From Actinomycetota bacterium (lineage in GTDB: Bacteria; Actinomycetota; Thermoleophilia; Solirubrobacterales; 70-9): 52,190 nucleotides of DNA. The position numbers were made by a program, and so were the translations under genes. The notes below the pieces were generated by a model. The model did no database searches. It was not told where the DNA came from and worked only from the letters and a program-made list of their open reading frames with translations. This document shows positions 35,743 to 43,235 of this stretch, one piece after another (the first letter of the stretch is position 1; the number at the start of each line of letters is the position of its first letter). The stretch covers positions 1 through 52,190 of the forward strand of contig VGBV01000003.1 in assembly GCA_016870325.1 (NCBI GenBank), read 5' to 3'.

Positions 35743-36951
35743 GTGACAAAAGAGCGAGTAGACGCCGCCCCGATCGACAGCGATCCCTGGCGCCAGGTGC
35801 CCCTACGGCTCGCCGACGCGATCGAGCCGGAGCTGCCGGCGATCAGCGCCGAGATAGTGGCCACGGTCGGGCGCGAGGTCCCCGAGTACGAGCGGCCGCT
35901 CGAGGGGGCCTTCGGCCGCGGGCTGCGGGTCGGCGTGGGTGAGGCCTTGCGCCAGTTCCTGGAGCTGATCCGCAACCCCGACGCCGGCCGCGAGGCCGGC
36001 CGCGACGTCTACCTGCAGCTGGGGCGCGGCGAGCTGAACCAGGGCCGCACGCTCGATTCGCTGCTCTCGGCCTACCGGATCGGGGCGCGCGTCGCCTGGC
36101 GGCGGGTCGCCGCCGCCGCCCAGGCCGCGGGGGCTGGGCCGGCCGAGCTGAGCGTGCTGGCCGAGTCGATCTTCGCCTACATAGACGAGCTCTCGGCCGA
36201 CTCCGTCGAGGGCTACGACGAGGCGCGAACCCGGCGCGAGAGTGCCCGCCAGCGCCGCCGCCGCGAGCTGGCGCTGCTGATCCTGCGCGACCCCCCCGCG
36301 GAGGAGCCCGACATCCGCGCCAGCGCCAGGCTCGCAGACTGGTCCCCGCCGCGGAGCCTCGCCGCGCTGGCCTGTCCTCAGCACGAGCTGCAGGCCCTCG
36401 CCTCCCGCCTTCCCGCCGACGTGCTGACGGCGCCGTTCGAGGGCGCGGGCTGCGCGTTGGTGCCCGACCCCGAGGGACCAGGGCGGCCCGCCGAGCTGCA
36501 GCGCGCGCTGGTCCGGGTTCCCGGGGCGATCGGCCCCGGTGGGCCACCCGCCGAGGCTCGAAGCTCGTGGGCGATGGCGCTGGTGGCCCTGCGCGCGCTG
36601 GAGTCGGGCCAGCTCCCGGCCGAGGGACTGGTCCGGGCCGAGGCGCACCTCGGTGAGCTGGTGCTGATGCAGGCGCGGCCGCTCGTCTCCCAGATCGAGG
36701 GGCGCCGGCTGGCCTCTTTCGCCGCTCTCACCCCGAAGGCGCGCGAGCGGCTGGAGCGGACCGCGCTGGCCTACCTGTCCGAGCGCGGAAACGCCGCGGC
36801 CATGGCCCGGGCGCTGCACGTCCACCCCCAGACCGCCCGCTACCGCCTGGCCCAGCTGCGCGAGCTGCTCGGGGACCAGCTCGACGATCCGGATGCCCGC
36901 TTCGAGCTGGAGCTGGCGCTGCGCTCGCGCGCTCGGACCGGCGGAAGCTAG
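35743..36951 (+). CDS. PucR-family HTH transcriptional regulator
   Basis: 402 aa from a GTG in an AT-rich leader. The N-terminal half is helical (VGREVPEYERPLEGAFGRGL and LDSLLSAYRIGARVAWRRVA), typical of the RsbR/PucR-type N-terminal sensory domain of actinobacteria. A GGDEF-like remnant domain lies in the middle, and the last 60 residues hold the PucR C-terminal HTH (ERGNAAAMARALHVHPQTA, then RYRLAQLRELLG). It shares a 78-base divergent promoter region with the desaturase gene, so it may regulate membrane lipid desaturation. The stop is a CTAG shared with the convergent lipoprotein gene. Confidence 0.85.
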   Translation: MTKERVDAAPIDSDPWRQVPLRLADAIEPELPAISAEIVATVGREVPEYERPLEGAFGRGLRVGVGEALRQFLELIRNPDAGREAGRDVYLQLGRGELNQGRTLDSLLSAYRIGARVAWRRVAAAAQAAGAGPAELSVLAESIFAYIDELSADSVEGYDEARTRRESARQRRRRELALLILRDPPAEEPDIRASARLADWSPPRSLAALACPQHELQALASRLPADVLTAPFEGAGCALVPDPEGPGRPAELQRALVRVPGAIGPGGPPAEARSSWAMALVALRALESGQLPAEGLVRAEAHLGELVLMQARPLVSQIEGRRLASFAALTPKARERLERTALAYLSERGNAAAMARALHVHPQTARYRLAQLRELLGDQLDDPDARFELELALRSRARTGGS

Positions 36952-37349
36952 GGCAGCAGCAGGTCGTTGCTGGCCGACTCGCCCGCCGGGCCGACCTCGA
37001 AGGCGAAGGGCTCGTCGATGTCGAGCGCGATCGCCTCGTAGTCGCCGGGCTCCATTTCCATCTTCAGCACGCCGCTCGTCCCCGGCGCGATCTCCGGCGT
37101 CTCGCCGGCGGTGGGGCCGTCCACCTCGACGCTCGTCGGGGCGGCGCCGAGGTTGACGACGGTGAAGTTGGCGATCCCGGCGCCGAACTCGGCCGGGGAG
37201 ACTGTGAGGTCGTCGTTCGAGACCTGGATGCTGACCTCGAGCGTGATCGGGGGCCTGGGCTCGTTCTCGAAGTCTTCGCCGCCGCAGGCGGTCAGGCCCA
37301 CCGCCGCGAGGGTGACCGAGACCGCAATCAGCGCTCTGCCCCTCCTCAT
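36948..37349 (-). CDS. Cupredoxin-like lipoprotein
   Basis: 133 aa. A signal peptide with lipobox LTAC (Cys22) is followed by a single small beta-sandwich domain: LEVSIQVSNDDLTVSPAEFG, IANFTVVNLGAAPTSVEVDG and LKMEMEPGDYEAIALDID. The arrangement fits cupredoxin-like domains, but the His/Cys/Met copper ligands are missing, so it is likely a metal-free relative anchored on the outer face of the membrane. Function unknown. Confidence 0.75.
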   Translation of the reverse strand: MRRGRALIAVSVTLAAVGLTACGGEDFENEPRPPITLEVSIQVSNDDLTVSPAEFGAGIANFTVVNLGAAPTSVEVDGPTAGETPEIAPGTSGVLKMEMEPGDYEAIALDIDEPFAFEVGPAGESASNDLLLP

Positions 37350-37464
37350 AGCCGGGGGAATCTAACCCAAGGGGCGGCCGACCGCTGGAGGGGGCGGTCG
37401 CCGAGAGGGTTGATGGGGTTCAGCGGCGTGCGCGGGGGCGCCTGGGAGCGAGGCCGACGCGCAC

Positions 37465-37505
37465 GGCGGGCGAAGCCCGTACCGGTCAGTACGGGCGAGC
37501 CCGCC
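37465..37505. terminator. Strong hairpin between ygfZ and the lipoprotein gene
   Basis: An inner perfect 8-bp stem GCCCGTAC-CGGTCA-GTACGGGC is extended by an outer 7-bp GGCGGGC/GCCCGCC across a small GAA/GA bulge, giving 15 GC-rich pairs. No U-run follows on either strand. It lies 63 bases beyond the ygfZ stop on the minus strand, so a factor-dependent or U-less terminator is the simplest reading; a structured RNA is possible. The gap 37350-37567 otherwise shows no gene. Confidence 0.55.
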
Positions 37506-37567
37506 GGGTGTGTCAGGCGAAGCTATCCAGGCGTCATCCGCGGGCGTCGGGAACACCCATCAGCCCT

Positions 37568-38539
37568 CTATGCGTCTGGCTGCCCGCGAAAGGGCAGCTC
37601 GACGACCTCGGCCTCGCCGCCGCCGGCGACCGAGACCGTGTCGCCGGGCTCCGCCTCGCGGCGCACGATCGCGAGCGCGATCGGGCCGAGCGCGGGGGAT
37701 ATGCAGGCGCTGCCGACCTCGCCCAGCCGCTTCTCGGCGGAGCTGATCGCGGCGCCGGGCTCGGCGGGCCCGGCCAGCCGCAGTCCGCGCAGCGTGCGAT
37801 TGGGTCGCCCCCTGTAGTGCAGCCTGGCAACCGGCTCCTGGCCGATGTAGCAGCCCTTCTCGAAGTCGATGGCGCGCTCGACGATGCCGGCCTCGGCGGG
37901 CATCGTCGCGGGGCCGAGCTCGCGGCCGAAGCGCGGGCGGCCCATCTCGATGCGCAGGATCTCGGCGGCGTCGGCGCCGGCCAGCTCCGCGCCCGCCGCG
38001 AGCAGCGCTCGCTGCAGCTCGGATACGAGGCCGGGCTCGAGCAGCAGGTCGACGCCGAGGTCGGTCGCGACCGCGCGCGCCGGCACCGCGCCGGGCGAGA
38101 CCTCGCGGTGGGCGTGCTCGGGGCCGAGGCCTTCGGCGCCCGCCAGCTGGGCCGAGCGGGGGCCGAGCAGCGAGACCGCGCTGAGCTCGCCGCCGCGGTC
38201 GGCGATCTCGACCTCGCGCCCCACCTTGTAGGTGCCCAGGCGGCCCACCAGGCCGGGCGCGGCCTCGGCCTCGGTCAGCAGCAGCAACTCGCCGGAGCCG
38301 GTGCGAAGGACCCGCATGTCGGCCTGCACGTGCCCCTTGCGGTCGAGCAGCGCCGCGTAGCAGCCGCCGCCGGTCTCGAGGGCCTCGACGTCGTTGGTCA
38401 GTTGCCCCTGCAGGAACTCGGCCGCGTCCGGGCCGCTGACGGCGATCGCGGCGATCTGCGGACGCTCGACCAGGCCCGCCTCCTCGCGCATCGCGCGGTA
38501 CTGGGCGTCTAGCTCGACTGCGGGCGCCGGGTCGGCCAT
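37568..38539 (-). CDS. ygfZ: YgfZ/GcvT-domain folate-binding protein
   Basis: 323 aa. The family hallmark K-G-C-Y-x-G-Q-E is present in IDFEKGCYIGQEPVARLHYR, and the N-terminal GcvT-like folate fold shows VSGPDAAEFLQGQLTNDVEA and GCYAALLDRKGHVQADMRVL. YgfZ/IBA57-type proteins use tetrahydrofolate to support repair or maturation of a subset of Fe-S enzymes such as MiaB. ATG 38539 gives the standard start; the frame is open to 38590. It is divergent from the metal regulator gene. Confidence 0.92.
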   Translation of the reverse strand: MADPAPAVELDAQYRAMREEAGLVERPQIAAIAVSGPDAAEFLQGQLTNDVEALETGGGCYAALLDRKGHVQADMRVLRTGSGELLLLTEAEAAPGLVGRLGTYKVGREVEIADRGGELSAVSLLGPRSAQLAGAEGLGPEHAHREVSPGAVPARAVATDLGVDLLLEPGLVSELQRALLAAGAELAGADAAEILRIEMGRPRFGRELGPATMPAEAGIVERAIDFEKGCYIGQEPVARLHYRGRPNRTLRGLRLAGPAEPGAAISSAEKRLGEVGSACISPALGPIALAIVRREAEPGDTVSVAGGGEAEVVELPFRGQPDA

Positions 38540-38585
38540 CGACACCGATTCTAGGAGCATGCGCAGAAGTTTGCTACTGTCAAAA

Positions 38586-38607
38586 TTCATCTTGTGGATT
38601 AAGTGAA
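38586..38607. promoter_or_regulatory. Possible metal-regulator operator
   Basis: TTCATCTT and AAGTGAA form an imperfect inverted repeat with a 7-base spacer in the AT-rich gap before the DtxR/MntR-type gene and opposite ygfZ. Position and symmetry suit autoregulation of the Mn import operon; the sequence does not match the classic DtxR box closely. Confidence 0.35.
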
Positions 38608-38633
38608 CTCGGATTCAGGCCCTGGCGAGAAGG

Positions 38634-39335
38634 GTGGGGAGCTTGGCTTCAACGAGGAGAAGGAACAAGCAGGCGAAGGCGGAGTTGACGGCGGCGACGG
38701 AGGACGCCCTCAAGGCCGTCTACGCTCTCGAGCTTCGCGATGGCGGCCCGGTTTCCACAACGGCGCTCTCGGAGCGGCTCCGGGTCTCCGCGGCGACCGG
38801 CTCGGCGATGGCGAAGGGGCTGGGCGAGCGCGGGCTCGTCGCCTACAAGCCCTACCGGGGAGTCGTGCTGACCGCCGACGGCAGGCGGGCGGCGCTCGAG
38901 GTGATGCGGCACCACCGTCTGATCGAGAGCTTCCTCGCCTATCTGGGGATGCCCTGGGACCGGGTCCACCGCGAGGCGGAGGTGCTCGAGCACGTCATCT
39001 CCGAAGAGCTCGAGGACCTGATCGCCCGTCACCTCGGGCACCCAACCCATGACCCGCACGGCGACCCGATCCCGAGCGCGGACCTCGAGATCGAAGAGGG
39101 CAGGACGATGCGGCTCAGCGAGATGGTTCCCGGCCAGCGCGGGACCTTCGTCCGCATCTCCGATTCCGACTCGGAGATGCTGCGCTACCTGGGTGAGCTC
39201 GGGGTGAGACCGGGAGACGAGCTTGAGGTCACCGGTCGCCAGCCGTTCGATGGTCCGCTGTCGGTCCGTTTCGAGGCCGGTGAGCGGACGCTCGGCGGCG
39301 CCCTGACCGAGGCGATGCGGGTGGCGGTGCGATGA
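38634..39335 (+). CDS. DtxR/MntR-family metal-dependent regulator
   Basis: 233 aa. The N-terminal winged helix shows GGPVSTTALSERLRVSAATG and MAKGLGERGLVAYKPYRGV. The dimerisation and metal domain shows MRHHRLIESFLAYLGMPWD, HREAEVLEHVISEELED and HPTHDPHGDPIP, the last typical of the MntR/IdeR metal site. The C-terminal 70 residues are a FeoA-like SH3 domain, as in DtxR/IdeR. It senses Mn2+ or Fe2+ and represses import genes. GTG 38634 is used; TTG 38643 after GGGGAG is an alternative. The stop overlaps the next gene in ATGA, tying it to the transporter. Confidence 0.92.
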   Translation: MGSLASTRRRNKQAKAELTAATEDALKAVYALELRDGGPVSTTALSERLRVSAATGSAMAKGLGERGLVAYKPYRGVVLTADGRRAALEVMRHHRLIESFLAYLGMPWDRVHREAEVLEHVISEELEDLIARHLGHPTHDPHGDPIPSADLEIEEGRTMRLSEMVPGQRGTFVRISDSDSEMLRYLGELGVRPGDELEVTGRQPFDGPLSVRFEAGERTLGGALTEAMRVAVR

Positions 39336-40279
39336 GGGGGGCGGCTCTCGTGACGGTCGCCGCCATCTGCGCCGTGGCACTGGCCGGCTGCGGCTTCGCC
39401 GGAGAGCAGAGGTCCGGGGGCTTCGAGGGCGATGCCGAGTTGCGCGTCGCGACGACGACCAACTTCATCACCGACCTGGCCGAGGTGATCGGGGGCGATC
39501 GTGTCGAGGTCGTGGGGTTGATGGGCCCGGGCGTCGATCCCCACCTGTTCAAGGCATCCGCCGGAGACGTGGACACGCTCAGTGACGCGGACCTGATCCT
39601 CTACGGCGGGCTGCTGCTGGAGGCGAAGATGGAGGACGTGCTGGAGGAGATCGGCGAGTCGAAGCCGGCCGTCCCGGTCACGCGCGACATCCCCGAGAGC
39701 GAGCTGCTGCCCGCCCCCTCAGGGGCTCCCGCCGAGGAGGAGTTCGATCCGCACGTCTGGTTCGACGTCTCCTTGTGGAAGCGGGCCGCAGCCACGGTCC
39801 GCGACGAGCTGATCGCCCTCGACCCTGGCGGCGCCCCCACCTACGAGGCGAACGCCGAGCGGTACCTGGCCGAGCTCGACGGGCTTGACGCGGAGGTTCG
39901 CGAGCAGCTGGCCGAGATCCCTCGCGAGCGCCGGGTGCTGGTCACCTCGCACGACGCCTTCCGCTATCTCGGCCGCGCCTACGACTTGGACGTGGCGGCG
40001 ATCCAGGGCATCTCGACCGCCGCGGAGGCGACGACCGCCGACATCGAGCGCGTCGCCGGGCTGGTCGCGGATCGGGGGGTGAAGGCCGTGTTCATCGAGT
40101 CGAGCGTTCCCCCGCAAACGGTCGAGGCCGTGCTGGCCGCCGCCGAGCGGAGCGGGCAGCAGGCCGTGATCGGCGGCGAGCTCTTCTCGGACGCCGCCGG
40201 CCCCGCGGGCACGCCCGAGGGAACCTACGTCGGGATGGTCAGGGCCAACGTGGCGGCGCTGGTGGACGGCCTGCGATGA
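39332..40279 (+). CDS. Metal ABC transporter substrate-binding lipoprotein (Mn/Fe type)
   Basis: 315 aa, cluster A-I (TroA/PsaA/MntA). The lipobox is LAGC (Cys20). The metal ligands are recognisable in MGPGVDPHLFKAS (His), EFDPHVWFDVSLWK (His), VFIESSVPPQTVEAVL (Glu) and GGELFSDAAG (Asp). The His-His-Glu-Asp set and the absence of a His-rich loop favour Mn2+ or Fe2+ over Zn2+. It captures metal outside the membrane for the two permeases encoded downstream. ATGA overlaps with both neighbours. Confidence 0.93.
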   Translation: MRGAALVTVAAICAVALAGCGFAGEQRSGGFEGDAELRVATTTNFITDLAEVIGGDRVEVVGLMGPGVDPHLFKASAGDVDTLSDADLILYGGLLLEAKMEDVLEEIGESKPAVPVTRDIPESELLPAPSGAPAEEEFDPHVWFDVSLWKRAAATVRDELIALDPGGAPTYEANAERYLAELDGLDAEVREQLAEIPRERRVLVTSHDAFRYLGRAYDLDVAAIQGISTAAEATTADIERVAGLVADRGVKAVFIESSVPPQTVEAVLAAAERSGQQAVIGGELFSDAAGPAGTPEGTYVGMVRANVAALVDGLR

Positions 40280-41040
40280 GCGCTGCGGGCCCCTCATCCG
40301 CGCTCGAGGTTCGACGCCTGACGGTCTCCTACGGCTCCCGTCCCGCGCTCTGGGACGTCGACGCGAGCTTCCCGCGCGGCGCCCTCTCGGCGATCGTCGG
40401 CCCCAACGGGGCGGGCAAGTCGACGCTGTTGAAGGCGGCGGTCGGGCTGCTGCCGGTGGACGCGGGCCAGGCCCTGATCGAGGGGCAGCCCGCGAGCGCG
40501 GCGCTGGACCGGGTCTCCTACGTGCCGCAGCGTGACGCCGTCGACTGGGACTTCCCGATCACCGTTCGCGAGGTGGTGGAGATGGGTCGCTACCGCTCCG
40601 CCGGGTGGGTGCGACGACTGAGGCCGCCCGACAGGGAGATCGTGGGCGAGTGCCTCGAGCGCGTTGGGATGGCGCCCTTCGCGGGGCGGCAGATCGGGCG
40701 CCTCTCCGGCGGGCAGCGACAGCGGGTCTTCATCGCCCGGGCGCTGGCGCAGCGGGCCCCGGTGATGCTGCTCGACGAGCCGTTCGCGGGCGTAGATGCC
40801 CGCAGCGAGTCGGCCCTGCTCGACCTTCTGCGCGAGCTCTGTGAGCAGGGGGGGTCGATAGTGGTCGTGCATCACGACATCGGGATCGTCCGGGCGCGCT
40901 TCGACTGGGCGCTGCTGCTGAACGTGCGAGCCGTCAGCTGCGGGCCCGTCGCCGAGTCGCTGGCGGTCGCGAAGCTCCGCCAGGCCTACGCCGGGATCGC
41001 GGAGGGTATGGGCGAGGAGGCCGCAGCGTGGATTGGCTGA
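40276..41040 (+). CDS. Metal ABC transporter ATP-binding protein
   Basis: 254 aa. Walker A GPNGAGKSTLLKA (near 40-52), Q-loop VPQRDAVDWDFPITVREVVE, signature LSGGQRQRVFIARAL, Walker B VMLLDEPFAGVD and the H-loop VVVHHDIG are all present. It powers the Mn/Fe importer. The final 13 bases overlap the first permease gene. Confidence 0.95.
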   Translation: MSAAGPSSALEVRRLTVSYGSRPALWDVDASFPRGALSAIVGPNGAGKSTLLKAAVGLLPVDAGQALIEGQPASAALDRVSYVPQRDAVDWDFPITVREVVEMGRYRSAGWVRRLRPPDREIVGECLERVGMAPFAGRQIGRLSGGQRQRVFIARALAQRAPVMLLDEPFAGVDARSESALLDLLRELCEQGGSIVVVHHDIGIVRARFDWALLLNVRAVSCGPVAESLAVAKLRQAYAGIAEGMGEEAAAWIG

Positions 41041-42275
41041 TCGAGCTGCTGCCGCTCAGCTACACGAACGCGGTGGTCTTGATCGGCTCGGTGACGATCG
41101 GGATCACGGCCGGGGTGCTCGGCAGCTTCGCTGTCCTGCGTGAGCGCAGCCTGGTGGGTGACGCGATCGCACACGCGACCCTGCCCGGGGTCGTGATCGC
41201 CTTCATCGCGAGCGGCGCCAAGGACGCATCGACGCTGGCGGTGGGCGCGGCGCTCGCGGGTGTCGCCGCCGCGCTCCTGATCGTCGGGATCGAGCGAACG
41301 GGACGCCTGCGCCCGGACGCCGCGATCGGCGTCGTCCTCTCGGCGTTCTTCTCGCTCGGCATCGTCCTGCTGACCTATGTCGCCAACTTCAACAACGCGA
41401 ACCAAGCGGGCCTCGACCAGTACCTGTTCGGCCAGGCCGCGGGCCTGCTGGAGGGCGACCTGGTGGCGATGGCGGCGCTCTGCCTGGCCTCGCTCGCGAT
41501 CGTCGCCGCCCTGCTGCGGCCGCTGCGAGCGACACTGTTCGACGCCGAGTTCGCGGGATCCATCGGGCTGCCCGTGAGGGCGCTGGAGCTGATCACGATG
41601 GCCGCGCTGGTGGTCGCGGTGATCGTCGGCGTACGCACCGTCGGCGCGATCCTGATGGTGGCGATGCTGATCGTGCCGGCGGTGACGGCGCGGCAGTTCT
41701 GCGACCGCCTGCCCACGATGCTCGTCGCCGCCGGAGCCACGGGCGCGGTCGTCGGCGGCAGCGGAGCATTGATCTCGGAGTCCGCGGCGCTGCCCACAGG
41801 CCCGGTGGTCGTGCTGGTCGGGTCCGGGGCCGCGGTGTGTGCGCTGCTGTTCGCCCCTCGCCGCGGTGTCGCCTGGAACGCCCGCAGGCTGATCAGGGAT
41901 CGACGGCGCGCGGTGACCGAGGGCGTACTGGTGGACGTCGAGACCGCTCTGCACGCCGGGCCGCCGCCCACATCCACCGAGCTCATGCTCGCCAGCGGAC
42001 GACCGCGCCGGGCCCTTCGTCGCGCGCTGCGCGACCTCGATCGCGCAGGGATCCTGGAGCGCGACGGCGACAGGATCCTGCTCTCCGAAGCGGGTGCAGC
42101 CGCCGCCCACGCCGTGCTCGAGCGCCGGGACCTATGGCACGCCTGGCTCGAGTACGGCTGGAAGCTGGAATTGCCCGACGCCCGCGAGCCCGATCCCTCC
42201 GACCTGCGGGGCGGCCTCGGCGACGCGGCCGTCGAGCGGCTGCGTGCGCTCGCCGCCTCGGAGCCCACCCAATGA
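41028..42275 (+). CDS. Metal ABC transporter permease with a C-terminal DtxR-like extension
   Basis: 415 aa. Residues 1-275 form the 8-9 membrane segments of the ZnuB/MntC/TroC family (LGSFAVLRERSLVGDAIAHA, AILMVAMLIVPAVTARQFCD). The last 140 residues are cytoplasmic and look like a winged helix followed by part of a DtxR dimer domain (RRALRDLDRAGILERDGDRI, ERRDLWHAWLEYGWKLEL). Such permease-regulator fusions are known in TroC/MntC-type systems, but the metal ligands of DtxR are mostly absent. It may act as a metal or partner sensor on the permease. Start GTG 41028. Confidence 0.9.
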   Translation: MDWLIELLPLSYTNAVVLIGSVTIGITAGVLGSFAVLRERSLVGDAIAHATLPGVVIAFIASGAKDASTLAVGAALAGVAAALLIVGIERTGRLRPDAAIGVVLSAFFSLGIVLLTYVANFNNANQAGLDQYLFGQAAGLLEGDLVAMAALCLASLAIVAALLRPLRATLFDAEFAGSIGLPVRALELITMAALVVAVIVGVRTVGAILMVAMLIVPAVTARQFCDRLPTMLVAAGATGAVVGGSGALISESAALPTGPVVVLVGSGAAVCALLFAPRRGVAWNARRLIRDRRRAVTEGVLVDVETALHAGPPPTSTELMLASGRPRRALRRALRDLDRAGILERDGDRILLSEAGAAAAHAVLERRDLWHAWLEYGWKLELPDAREPDPSDLRGGLGDAAVERLRALAASEPTQ

Positions 42276-43186
42276 GCGACGACCTGGCCATCGTTCTCAC
42301 GGCGGGCATGGTCGCCACCGCCTGCGGGCTGCTGGGGCCCCTGCTGGTGCTGCGGCGTGCGGCGCTGCTCTCCGACGCCGTCTCGCACGCGGTGCTTCCG
42401 GGCATCGTCGCCGTCTTCCTTCTCGTCGGCTCGCGGGCGCCGCTCCCGGTGATCGCGGGAGCGGCCGTGTTCGCGGTCATCTGCGTGCTGCTGATCGATG
42501 CGCTGCGCGCGACCGGCCTGGTCAAGGTGGACGCCGCAATCGGACTGGCATTTCCGGCGCTGTTCGCGCTGGGAGTGCTCGGGGTGACCTCGTTCGCCAA
42601 GGGCGTGCACCTGGACCTCGACGCGACCATCTACGGGGAGATCGCCTTCACGCCGTTCCGGACGGTGGAGCTGCTGGGCTCGGAGTTGCCGCGAGCGGTC
42701 GTGCTGCTGAGTTTGGTCTCGCTGGGGAACCTGTTGCTGCTGGTCCTGCTCTGGAAGGAGTTGAAGCTGACCAGCTTCGACCAGGGGTTCGCCCAGACCA
42801 CCGGCTTCTCACCGGGGCTCGTCTCGCGCCTGCTGCTGATCGCGGTCGCGGTGACGGCGGTGACGGCGTTCGAGTCGGTGGGCGCGATCCTGGTCGTGAC
42901 GATGCTGATCGTGCCGGCGGCGACTGCCTACCTGCTCAGCGATCGGCTGGTGCTGATGGTCGGCCTCGCGGTCGCGATCGGCTGGATCGCCGCCGTGGTG
43001 GGGCACTCATCAGCGGCCGCCCTGGATGCCTCGATCGCGGGGGCGATGGGCCTGGTCGCGAGCGCCTGCTTCGTGCTCGCCCTGGCGTTTGCCCCGCGCA
43101 ATGGCCTGATCGCGGTCGCGATGCGCAGCCGCCGTCGGCGCGCGCGGCTGGCCCAGGCGCTGGCCGCCGGCGCCGAGCGCGGCTGA
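42272..43186 (+). CDS. Metal ABC transporter permease (second)
   Basis: 304 aa, 8-9 membrane segments of the same family (LVLRRAALLSDAVSHAVLPG, AILVVTMLIVPAATAYLLSD). It pairs with the preceding permease to form the channel of the Mn/Fe importer. ATG 42272 overlaps the first permease stop in ATGA, completing a five-gene unit of regulator, binding protein, ATPase and two permeases. The basic tail (MRSRRRRARLAQAL) faces the cytoplasm. Confidence 0.93.
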   Translation: MSDDLAIVLTAGMVATACGLLGPLLVLRRAALLSDAVSHAVLPGIVAVFLLVGSRAPLPVIAGAAVFAVICVLLIDALRATGLVKVDAAIGLAFPALFALGVLGVTSFAKGVHLDLDATIYGEIAFTPFRTVELLGSELPRAVVLLSLVSLGNLLLLVLLWKELKLTSFDQGFAQTTGFSPGLVSRLLLIAVAVTAVTAFESVGAILVVTMLIVPAATAYLLSDRLVLMVGLAVAIGWIAAVVGHSSAAALDASIAGAMGLVASACFVLALAFAPRNGLIAVAMRSRRRRARLAQALAAGAERG

Positions 43187-43235
43187 CGGGCCGTTCGCTC
43201 CCGGATCACGAGATGGCCGGGCGCCGGCGGCCGGA

